Source: Acidimicrobiia bacterium | GTDB lineage: Bacteria; Actinomycetota; Acidimicrobiia; Acidimicrobiales; Aldehydirespiratoraceae | Reading direction: 5' to 3' | Assembly (NCBI GenBank): GCA_022820805.1 | Contig: JAJEEV010000015.1 | Location: forward strand, 1-64,000 | Length of the DNA stretch: 64,000 nucleotides | Part shown: positions 1 to 6,057 of the stretch, in pieces | Numbering within the stretch: the first letter of the stretch is position 1 | Layout of the letters: every line of letters begins with the position of its first letter | Program-made: the position numbers and the translations under genes | Notes under the pieces: generated by a model | Databases searched by the model: none | The model's input: the letters and a program-made list of their open reading frames with translations, nothing else | Told to the model about the DNA's origin: nothing

Positions 1-126
1 CCCAATCGAATCTACTATACCACCACTCGACTCTACTCCTCACACAATCGACTCGACTAGCACAACAATCGAATCGACGATACCAACAATCGAATCGACG
101 AGACCAACAATCGAATCGACGAGACC
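1..126 (+). repeat. 21-bp tandem repeat encoding a heptad (NRIDETN) coiled coil
   Basis: Six consecutive 21-bp units can be read in one frame, giving heptads that begin Asn-Arg-Ile/Leu. The last three units (from about 67) are nearly identical and encode NRIDDTN, NRIDETN and NRIDETN. The first three are increasingly diverged, and the third contains an in-frame TAG at 58-60. Nearly all the differences from the consensus are A to C or G to T changes. Arrays of NRIDET heptads are known from small coiled-coil membrane proteins in actinobacteria. The decay could be real or could be base-call error at a contig edge. Confidence 0.7.
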
Positions 127-276
127 AATCACGAGTTGTCCGAGCTAAAGGACGAGGTGCGGAACGGGTTCGCCGAACTGAAGCTCGCGCTGGCCAGGCA
201 CACGCTGTGGATGGCGGTTGCGATTGTGGGAGTCGCGGCGTCGCTCGCTGTGCCGCTGGTGATAGCGCTTCTCTGA
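61..276 (+). pseudogene. C-terminal part of a heptad-repeat coiled-coil membrane protein
   Basis: The frame is open from the TAG at 58-60 to a TGA at 274-276. It encodes NRIDET heptads, then a charged amphipathic stretch (HELSELKDEVRNGFAELKL), then one hydrophobic segment of about 22 residues ending at the C-terminus. This layout of N-terminal coiled coil plus C-terminal membrane anchor is typical of short actinobacterial hypothetical proteins. No ATG lies in the open part; TTG at 136 or GTG at 157 are the only internal start options. The gene is either truncated by the window edge and interrupted by the stop codon, or carries sequencing errors. No specific function is known. Confidence 0.55.
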
Positions 277-295
277 CGCTCTGCCGAGGGCGGGA

Positions 296-1045
296 CTAGG
301 GGGTGATGGGGGATTGGGCGGTTAGGCCGCCGTCGATGGTGAAGGTGCTTCCGGTCACGAAGGAGGCCTCGTCGCTGGCCAGCCATAGCACTAGGCCGGC
401 GATGTCGTCGGGGTAGCCCAGGCGGCCCACTGGGTGACGCTCGACCGCAGCGGAGCGGGCCGCTGCTGGATCGGCGGCCTGCTCGAAGGTGGTGTCGGCC
501 ATGGGGGTGGCGATCCAGCCGGGCGCCACCGCGTTGCAGCGGATCCCGTCGGCGCCGTGGTCGATGGCGATCGAGCGGGTCAGGCCGTGCACCGCGGCCT
601 TGGACGCGTTGTACACGGCCATGCCGTGGTCGGACACATGGCCCGAGATCGAGCCCACGTTGATGATCACCCCGCCCTCCGGCTGCTCCGCCATCTGGCG
701 CACCGCCGCCCGGCACACGTTGAACACTCCCCGCACGTTCACGCCCATCACGTGATCGAACTCGTCGTCGGTGGTGTCGGCCACGGTCTTCTCCACGCTC
801 ACGCCCGCGTTGTTGACCACCACATCGACCCGGCCCATGGCGTCCACCGCGGCCGCGATCAGGGCGTCGGCCTGGGCCGGGTCGGCCACATCGGTCGGGA
901 TCCAGCGGCCCACACCGTCCGGTGGCTCGCTCCGGCTGCCGGTCAACACCCTGGCGCCCGCATCCACGAAGCGCTCCGCCACCGCGAGCCCGATCCCGGA
1001 GCTGGCCCCGGTCACCACCACCGCGGCGTCCCGCAGAGAGTCCAT
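296..1045 (-). CDS. SDR-family NAD(P)-dependent oxidoreductase
   Basis: A 249-residue classical short-chain dehydrogenase. It has the cofactor motif TGASSGIG near the N-terminus, the NNAG motif near residue 87, the catalytic Ser in NVGSISG, and the YNASK pair (Tyr and Lys). The C-terminal IDGGL is usual for the family. The ATG at 1045 was chosen because it starts MDSLRDAAVVVTGAS at the normal distance from the Rossmann fold; the open frame upstream is Arg-rich and looks like read-through of another frame. Its stop is followed by the convergent end of the heptad-repeat protein. It lies 23 bp after an NTF2-like gene and is probably co-transcribed with it. The substrate cannot be told; 3-oxoacyl, steroid or other alcohol substrates are all possible. 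Confidence 0.9.
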   Translation of the reverse strand: MDSLRDAAVVVTGASSGIGLAVAERFVDAGARVLTGSRSEPPDGVGRWIPTDVADPAQADALIAAAVDAMGRVDVVVNNAGVSVEKTVADTTDDEFDHVMGVNVRGVFNVCRAAVRQMAEQPEGGVIINVGSISGHVSDHGMAVYNASKAAVHGLTRSIAIDHGADGIRCNAVAPGWIATPMADTTFEQAADPAAARSAAVERHPVGRLGYPDDIAGLVLWLASDEASFVTGSTFTIDGGLTAQSPITP

Positions 1046-1068
1046 CGGCCGGTCCTCGCCCCGGACGC

Positions 1069-1590
1069 CTAGACGAAGCTCGAGCCGGGCGCGGTGCCGT
1101 CGACGTAGCGCTGCTGTCGGGCCTTGAACTCCTCGCTCAGCAGACCGAGCCGGTTGAGCTTCTTCAGGACCCCCTGCACGTCGTCGACGTCGAACAGGTC
1201 CAGTTGCTCGGACCACTTGAAGTCGCCGGCGTACCGGAACCACGAGCACCCCAGGCCGTTGGTCCGGATCCGCCGTCCGGCCTCGTCCTCGAACGGCGTG
1301 ACCTGGCTCCAGTACCCGACGATCTCGCCCCGGGAGTCGTCGACCACCACCTTCTCGTACGGGTAGGTCCAGCCCTCGAAGCCGACCATCTCGAACACCA
1401 GGACGTGGTCGATGATGTCCTGGCGGCCCCGGGCCGCGAACCGGCCGTGGTGGCCCACCGTCCAGGAGTAGTACGCGTCGTCGGTGTAGAAGGCGCCCAG
1501 ACCGCTCCAGTCGCCGGCCGCCTCGGCGGCCTCATTGGCCGCCGTCCACCGGCCCCACATCTCCTCCATCTCGTCACGGGGATAGCCCAT
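1069..1590 (-). CDS. NTF2-like / SnoaL-like domain protein
   Basis: A 173-residue protein of the nuclear transport factor 2-like cone fold. The pattern is an N-terminal helix (DEMEEMWGRWTAANEAAE), then FYTDDAYYSWTVG, a GRQDIIDHV helix, and beta strands ending in the aromatic segment SWFRYAGDFKWSEQ. This is the layout of polyketide-cyclase-like and steroid-isomerase-like enzymes and of several limonene-epoxide-hydrolase relatives. It is the first gene of a two-gene unit with the SDR downstream, so a shared small-molecule pathway is likely. NTF2-like proteins are functionally diverse, and the sequence does not reveal whether this one is an enzyme or a binding protein. Confidence 0.75.
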   Translation of the reverse strand: MGYPRDEMEEMWGRWTAANEAAEAAGDWSGLGAFYTDDAYYSWTVGHHGRFAARGRQDIIDHVLVFEMVGFEGWTYPYEKVVVDDSRGEIVGYWSQVTPFEDEAGRRIRTNGLGCSWFRYAGDFKWSEQLDLFDVDDVQGVLKKLNRLGLLSEEFKARQQRYVDGTAPGSSFV

Positions 1591-1729
1591 CTACGCGCTG
1601 CCTTCGCTCGCCCCTGATCGCGATCCGGTCAGGATCACCGGATGCACATTGCCCGGTAGCGACCCTCGCTCGCAAACTCAGGTGCCTGAAGGCGGCATCC
1701 CAGGCCAGGAACCCGGCGGGACCTACACG

Positions 1730-2149
1730 TCAGTCTGCGGATCCGCGTGCGACGACCCACCGGGTCGGCTGGCCGGTGATCTCCGACACGACATCGAAGT
1801 CGGCGTCGTAATGCAACACAGCGAGACCGCGGCTCTCGGCGGTAGCCGCAACGAGAGCATCGACGAGGGACAGGGCCCTGTGTTGCCGCCGACTCGCCAG
1901 CAGCCTCTGCAACTCGAGCGCCCGCCGGTGGTCGCCCTCGGTCGTCGGCACCGACTCGAACGCGTCGATGTGACTCATGACCGCGTCGTGGTCGGCGGCG
2001 CTGCGGGCGCTGAAGCCAAGCTCGAACGCGACCGGCGCGCACAGCGCGATGCTGCCCTCAGCGATGAGCGGAGCGACGGCCGCGGCTACCTGAGGCTTGC
2101 TGAGGCGAGCGAAGGCACTCGTGTCAGCCAAGTAGACGGCACGAGCCAC
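1730..2149 (-). CDS. PIN-domain ribonuclease toxin, VapC family
   Basis: A 139-residue PIN domain. The acidic metal-binding residues are in place: Asp in LADTSAF near the N-terminus, Glu in APVAFELGFS, Asp in LSLVDALVAATA and Asp in HYDADFDV. VapC toxins are Mg-dependent RNases that usually cut tRNA or rRNA. I start it at the GTG at 2149, one base after the antitoxin stop, which places the first beta strand (VYLADTSA) right at the N-terminus as is usual; an ATG at 2173 overlapping the antitoxin is the alternative. It forms a two-gene operon with the VapB-like gene upstream. Confidence 0.88.
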   Translation of the reverse strand: MARAVYLADTSAFARLSKPQVAAAVAPLIAEGSIALCAPVAFELGFSARSAADHDAVMSHIDAFESVPTTEGDHRRALELQRLLASRRQHRALSLVDALVAATAESRGLAVLHYDADFDVVSEITGQPTRWVVARGSAD

Positions 2150-2150
2150 G

Positions 2151-2357
2151 TCAGTCCTCTCCGCTCCACGCATCGTCAAGCGCATCGAAGTCGTAGCGCC
2201 CTGGCTCTGAGAGCAGGGCGACCAACTCGAGACGACGCCTGGCGTTGACAATCTCGCGCAACGACGCGTCTACGGTGTCGCGCAGCGTCCTGGTTCCCAG
2301 GATCCTCGCTGCCTCTGCAGCGATATCACGATCGATCTCAAGAGATGTCTTGCCCAT
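2151..2357 (-). CDS. VapB-type antitoxin
   Basis: A 68-residue protein beginning MGKTSLEIDRDIAAEAARIL and continuing TRTLRDTVDASLREIVNARRRLELVALL, which is the ribbon-helix-helix pattern of actinobacterial VapB antitoxins. The acidic Trp-containing tail (YDFDALDDAWSGED) is the part that normally wraps the cognate PIN toxin. The ATG at 2357 is preferred over an upstream in-frame ATG because it begins at the DNA-binding strand and sits six bases after a -10-like hexamer. The toxin gene follows after one base. Antitoxin-toxin complexes of this type usually repress their own promoter. Confidence 0.85.
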   Translation of the reverse strand: MGKTSLEIDRDIAAEAARILGTRTLRDTVDASLREIVNARRRLELVALLSEPGRYDFDALDDAWSGED

Positions 2358-2371
2358 CTGAATATGATATC
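2358..2371 (-). promoter_or_regulatory. Candidate leaderless promoter of the first vapBC
   Basis: On the minus strand TATCAT (2364-2369) lies exactly six bases before the antitoxin ATG, inside a GATATC palindrome (2366-2371). There is no Shine-Dalgarno sequence between it and the start. A TAnnnT element six to seven bases from an ATG is the usual sign of a leaderless actinobacterial transcript. No good -35 is seen. Confidence 0.45.
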
Positions 2372-2434
2372 TCAAGGCAACCCTGAAACCTTGGAACGGC
2401 GGCAACCGGGGCCCGTCGCTGCCATGATGGGGGC

Positions 2435-3568
2435 ATGGAGACTCAAGGGACTTGCAAGCCGGGGTTCGAAGCGGTGCGGGAGGCGTTCGAGGCCAACTTC
2501 GCGGAGGGCCTAGAGATCGGCGCGGCCGCGGCGGTCACCGTCGACGGCGAGTTCGTGGTGGACATCTGGGGCGGCGACGCCGACACCGGCGGCACGCCCT
2601 GGCAGCGCGACACCATCGTCAACGTCTACTCCACCACCAAGACCATGGCCGCCACCTGCATGCTGATGCTGGCCGACCGGGGCGAGCTCGACTTCGACGC
2701 TCCCGTGGCCCGGTACTGGCCCGAGTTCGCCCAGAACGGCAAGGAGGGGGTGCTGGTCCGCCACGTGATGGCCCACACCGCCGGGCTGCCCGGCTTCGAC
2801 CCGCCCATCACCATGGAGCAGCTCTACGACCTCGACGCGGTGGCCGCCAACCTCGCGGCCCAGGCCCCGTGGTGGGAGCCGGGGACCGCCTCGGGCTACC
2901 ACGCTCTCAGCCAGGGCCAGCTCCAGGGCGAGATCCTCTACCGCATCACCGGCCGCCGCATGGCCGACTGGTTCCGCACCGAGGTGGCCGAGCCGCTCGG
3001 CGCCGACTTCTGGATCAGCCTGCCCGCCTCCGAGGACCACCGGGTCGGGGCCCTCCAGCCCCCCGTGTTCACCGGCGACAAGCTGACGGTGAACGGCGTG
3101 GAGGTCACCGCCGACTCCATCGCGGTCAAGACTCTCGCAAGCTGCCCGATGACCGCCACCGAGCCCGCCACCCGCAAATGGCGGGCCGCGGAGGTCCCCG
3201 CCGCGGGCGGCTTCGGCAACGCCCGATCGGTGGCCCGGGTCCACGCCGCGCTGGCCTGCGGGGGCGCGGTGGACGGGGTCCGGCTGATGTCGGAGGCCGG
3301 CGTGCGGCGGGCCCTGGAGGAGCAGACCGACAGCATCGACAAGGTGCTGATGGTGCGCATGCGTCACGGCCTCGGCTTCGGATTCCAGCTCGGCACCCTC
3401 GCCTGCGAGCCGGGCCAGATGTTCTGGGGCGGCTGGGGCGGATCGCTCGCCTCGATCGACTTCGACCGGCGCATGAGCGCCGCCTACGTCATGAACCGCA
3501 TGGACTCCGACCTCATGGGCGACCTCCGCGGCCGGCGCATCATCGCCGCCGCCCAAGCCTGCGTGTAG
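2435..3568 (+). CDS. Serine beta-lactamase-fold hydrolase (esterase EstB-like)
   Basis: A 377-residue member of the class C beta-lactamase / penicillin-binding fold. The nucleophile motif S-x-x-K is STTK (Ser66, Lys69), and a Tyr155 in the sequence GYHALSQG corresponds to the second catalytic motif of the EstB-like esterases. The Gly-rich WGGWGGS near residue 330 sits where the third motif is expected. There is no signal peptide, so it is probably cytoplasmic. Such proteins hydrolyse esters or amides, and beta-lactam resistance should not be assumed. It is divergent from the first vapBC and convergent with the deaminase gene downstream, from which it is separated by a strong hairpin. Confidence 0.88.
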   Translation: METQGTCKPGFEAVREAFEANFAEGLEIGAAAAVTVDGEFVVDIWGGDADTGGTPWQRDTIVNVYSTTKTMAATCMLMLADRGELDFDAPVARYWPEFAQNGKEGVLVRHVMAHTAGLPGFDPPITMEQLYDLDAVAANLAAQAPWWEPGTASGYHALSQGQLQGEILYRITGRRMADWFRTEVAEPLGADFWISLPASEDHRVGALQPPVFTGDKLTVNGVEVTADSIAVKTLASCPMTATEPATRKWRAAEVPAAGGFGNARSVARVHAALACGGAVDGVRLMSEAGVRRALEEQTDSIDKVLMVRMRHGLGFGFQLGTLACEPGQMFWGGWGGSLASIDFDRRMSAAYVMNRMDSDLMGDLRGRRIIAAAQACV

Positions 3569-3581
3569 AGCCGTTCTCGAA

Positions 3582-3630
3582 GATCTTGACGTAGTTGTGC
3601 CCGCTGAAGCGGCAGAACTACGTCAAGATC
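3582..3630. terminator. Long hairpin between convergent genes
   Basis: A perfect 15-bp inverted repeat (GATCTTGACGTAGTT at 3582-3596 and its complement at 3616-3630) continues inward as TGCC/GGCA and GCT/AGC after single-base interruptions, leaving a very small loop. It lies between the stop codons of two convergent genes (3568 and 3646). No T-tract follows on either side, so it is a bidirectional terminator only by position and stem strength. Confidence 0.6.
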
Positions 3631-3645
3631 GCGCCGGGCAAGGTG

Positions 3646-4086
3646 CTAGTCCTCGCCGATGTCCTCGTTCCAGAGGCTGGGCTCGGCTGCGATGAAGTCC
3701 TGCATCATGGCCACGCAGGTCTCGTCATCGAGGACGGTGACGCTCACACCCCGCTCGGCCAGCAGGGCCTCCTCCCCCATGAACGTGCGGTTCTCACCCA
3801 CCACCACCCGCGGGATCCCGTAGAGCAGCATCGCCCCGGTGCACATCGAGCACGGCGACAGGGTGGTGTACATCACCGAGTCGCGGTAGACGCTGGCCGG
3901 ATGCCGCCCGGCGTTCTCCAGGGCGTCGGTCTCGCCGTGGCGGATGGCCGAACCCATCTGCACCCGCCGGTTGTGGCCCCGGCCGATGATCTCGCCGTCG
4001 TGCACCAGGACGGCACCGATGGGGATGCCGCCTTCGGCCCGGCCCTTGAGAGCCTCGTCGATGGCTGCCTGCATGAACTCGTCCAT
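3646..4086 (-). CDS. Cytosine deaminase, fungal (FCY1-like) type
   Basis: A 146-residue zinc deaminase of the CDA fold. Zinc ligands are His in HGETDALEN (with the proton-shuttle Glu) and the two Cys of LSPCSMCTGA. The whole sequence follows Saccharomyces cytosine deaminase closely as I recall it: GGIPIGAVLV, GRGHNRR.Q.GSA, HGE...LEN.GR, YTTLSPC.MCTGA...YGIPR.VVGEN, and a C-terminus of W.EDIGE. The predicted reaction is cytosine to uracil plus ammonia, in pyrimidine salvage. I chose the ATG at 4086, which begins MDEFMQAAIDEAL; the open frame upstream is low-complexity. It is divergent from the PadR-permease unit across a shared operator. A guanine or tRNA deaminase is less likely because those families lack the C-terminal EDIGE. 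Confidence 0.85.
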   Translation of the reverse strand: MDEFMQAAIDEALKGRAEGGIPIGAVLVHDGEIIGRGHNRRVQMGSAIRHGETDALENAGRHPASVYRDSVMYTTLSPCSMCTGAMLLYGIPRVVVGENRTFMGEEALLAERGVSVTVLDDETCVAMMQDFIAAEPSLWNEDIGED

Positions 4087-4124
4087 AGCCCCATTCAACC
4101 CGCCACCGGCGCCCGGGCCGACAC

Positions 4125-4161
4125 TGGACAATACCTAGCAGTTCTAGGTATAGTCCGGAGG
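4125..4161 (+). promoter_or_regulatory. PadR promoter with overlapping operator palindrome
   Basis: TGGACA (4125-4130) and TATAGT (4149-4154), 18 bp apart, form a near-consensus promoter pointing to the PadR gene. A perfect inverted repeat, ATACCTAG-CAGTT-CTAGGTAT (4131-4151), fills the spacer and overlaps the -10. A GGAGG ribosome site (4157-4161) follows. The repeat is well placed for autorepression by PadR, and it also lies upstream of the divergent deaminase gene. Confidence 0.7.
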
Positions 4162-4167
4162 ATGCGC

Positions 4168-4530
4168 ATGCCCAAGGATCTCGTGGCCGCCTCGGCCACG
4201 CCCCTCGTTCTCGGCATTCTCAGCGAGGGCGAGAGCTACGGATACGCGATCCTCAAGCGAGTCAACCAACTCTCCGGCGGCGAGCTCGAATGGACCGACG
4301 GGATGCTCTACCCGCTGCTGCACCGGCTCGAGCGGCTGGGCTACGCCGAGGCATCCTGGAAGGTGCCTGCCGGCAGCCGGACACGGCGGCGCAAGTACTA
4401 CCGGATCACCGAGTCCGGCCGGCAGGCCCTCGCCGAGCAGCGCCGCCAGTGGACCGTGATCACCGGTGCGCTGCGAGACCTGTGGCACGAAGCGTCCCCG
4501 GCGCCGAGCCCGGCGCTGGTGGGCAGCTGA
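4168..4530 (+). CDS. PadR-family transcriptional regulator
   Basis: A 120-residue PadR protein with the winged-helix pattern LVLGILSEGESYGYAILKRV, the recognition segment MLYPLLHRLERLGY, and RKYYRITESGRQAL in the wing. These short PadR repressors sense membrane stress, phenolics or drugs. The ATG at 4168 is preferred over one at 4162 because the GGAGG ends at 4161, which gives a six-base spacing; the ATG at 4162 would directly abut it. A permease-prefix membrane protein starts six bases after the stop, and PadR next to such a protein is a common two-gene module. The palindrome overlapping its promoter suggests autoregulation. Confidence 0.9.
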   Translation: MPKDLVAASATPLVLGILSEGESYGYAILKRVNQLSGGELEWTDGMLYPLLHRLERLGYAEASWKVPAGSRTRRRKYYRITESGRQALAEQRRQWTVITGALRDLWHEASPAPSPALVGS

Positions 4531-4536
4531 CCGGCC

Positions 4537-5916
4537 ATGCACCCTGCCGGCGCCGGCGGCCAGCAGCCGCCCGACCTCGAGGCCCTGATCGCCGAATGGC
4601 GGGCCGGCGTCGAGCAGCAGCGCGCCGTCGACGACGCCGACGCGGACGAGCTCGAGGGCCACCTGCGGGACCAGATGGCCGATCTCGGCTCGGCTGGCCT
4701 GGCACCCGACGAGGCCTTCCTCATCGCGGTCAAGCGGATGGGGAGCGTCGACGCTCTGTCGACCGAGTTCGCCCGGGAGCACGCCGACCGGCTCTGGAAG
4801 AGGCTCGCCCCAGGGCCCTCCGCCGGTGGGCAGCCATCGGCCCGCCGCGACTTCTGGACGATGATCGGGTTCGCCTGCGCCGCGGCACTGGCTGTCAAGG
4901 TCCCCGAAGCGTTCGGCCTCGACCTGTTCGACGACGGCCGGTTCTACGCACGCAACGTCGGCCTGTTCGCACTGGTGCCGCTGGCCGGCTTCTTCGCGTG
5001 GCGCCGAGGCCTTCCCGCAGCCCGAGCCATCCGCATGCTGGTGCCGCCGTTCGCCGCGGCCGCGGTCGTTGTCAACGCCTACCCGTTCGAGGACGGCTCC
5101 GACACCGAGGCTCTCGCCGCGCTGCACCTGCCGATCGCGCTGTGGCTGCTGGTCGGCGTCGCCTACGCCGGCGGTGACTGGCGGTCGGACCACAAGCGCA
5201 TGGACTACGTGCGCTTCACCGGCGAGTGGTTCATCTACTACGTGCTGATCGCGCTCGGGGGCGGCGTGCTCGCCGGCTTCACCGCCGGCGCCTTCGACGT
5301 CATCGGCATCGACGCCGACGACTTCGTCTCGTCGTGGGTGGTGGCCTGCGGAGCTCTCGGCGCGGTCGTCGTCGCCTCATGGCTCGTCGAGGCCAAGCAG
5401 AGCGTCGTCGAGAACATGGCGCCCGTGCTCACGAAGCTGTTCACGCCGCTGTTCGCCGCGATGCTGCTGGCCTTCCTCGGCGCCATGGTGTGGACAGGCC
5501 GGGGGATCGACTTCGACCGCGACGTGCTCATCTTCTTCAACCTGCTGCTGGCCCTGGTCCTCGGCCTGCACCTGTACGCAGTCTCGGCCCGCGACCACCG
5601 GGCGCCCCACGACGTGTCCGACCGGCTGCAGTTCGTGCTCGTGGCCAGCGCCCTGGTGGCCGACGCCCTCGTGCTGGTGGCCATGGTGGACCGGATATCG
5701 GACTTCGGCCTCACCCCCAACCGGGTCGCGGCTCTGGGCGAGAACGTGGTCCTGCTCGTCAATCTGGCCTGGTCGGCCCGCCTGCTCCTCGGCTTCTGGC
5801 GGGGCCGGGTGACCTTCGCGTCCGTGGAGCGCTGGCAGACGGCCTACACGCCCGTCTACCTGATCTGGGCGACGGTGGTGGTCGGCGTCTTCCCGCCCCT
5901 CTTCGGCTTCGCCTGA
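4537..5916 (+). CDS. Permease-prefix domain multi-pass membrane protein
   Basis: A 459-residue protein. The first 100 or so residues are a soluble helical permease-prefix-type domain (DADELEGHLRDQMADLGSAGL, then DEAFLIAVKRMGS). About ten hydrophobic segments follow, including FWTMIGFACAAALAVKV, FALVPLAGFFAW, FIYYVLIALGGGVLAGF, LFAAMLLAFLGAMVW, LIFFNLLLALVLGLHLY and VYLIWATVVVGVFPPLFGF. The membrane part resembles DUF4153-type proteins, which have no proven function. It is coupled to the PadR gene six bases upstream and is the probable target of that regulator. A role in envelope stress or efflux is inference only. Confidence 0.72.
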   Translation: MHPAGAGGQQPPDLEALIAEWRAGVEQQRAVDDADADELEGHLRDQMADLGSAGLAPDEAFLIAVKRMGSVDALSTEFAREHADRLWKRLAPGPSAGGQPSARRDFWTMIGFACAAALAVKVPEAFGLDLFDDGRFYARNVGLFALVPLAGFFAWRRGLPAARAIRMLVPPFAAAAVVVNAYPFEDGSDTEALAALHLPIALWLLVGVAYAGGDWRSDHKRMDYVRFTGEWFIYYVLIALGGGVLAGFTAGAFDVIGIDADDFVSSWVVACGALGAVVVASWLVEAKQSVVENMAPVLTKLFTPLFAAMLLAFLGAMVWTGRGIDFDRDVLIFFNLLLALVLGLHLYAVSARDHRAPHDVSDRLQFVLVASALVADALVLVAMVDRISDFGLTPNRVAALGENVVLLVNLAWSARLLLGFWRGRVTFASVERWQTAYTPVYLIWATVVVGVFPPLFGFA

Positions 5917-5962
5917 GCACCCCGCCGCCCGAGCACGTCAGAGCCGCACGGGCGCGAGCAAG

Positions 5963-6048
5963 GCTCGGCGGCCCAGTCCCCTCCAGACCGGGCCGCCGAG
6001 CCCCGTAAGGGCCCCTCCAGGGGTGAGTCGCAGGGGTTGGAGGAGCCC
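5963..6048. terminator. Two hairpins between convergent genes
   Basis: The first is a perfect 12-bp inverted repeat, GCTCGGCGGCCC (5963-5974) with its complement at 5990-6001 around a 15-base loop. The second pairs GGGCCCCTCCA (6009-6019) with TGGAGGAGCCC (6038-6048) with one mismatch. They fill the gap between the membrane protein (+, ends 5916) and the VWA protein (-, ends 6058) and probably stop transcription in both directions. No T-tract is present. Confidence 0.6.
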
Positions 6049-6057
6049 TGGTCGCCG

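Noticed and set aside
1..126. Diversity-generating-retroelement variable repeat, suggested by many changes at adenines
   Set aside because: Such elements change A to any base in a template-linked copy near a reverse transcriptase. Here G to T is as common as A to C, and there is no reverse transcriptase or template repeat.
129..716. Minus-strand frame overlapping the end of the SDR gene and the repeat region
   Set aside because: It is a frame shift of the SDR coding sequence, Arg/Pro-rich, and crosses the stop of the real gene.
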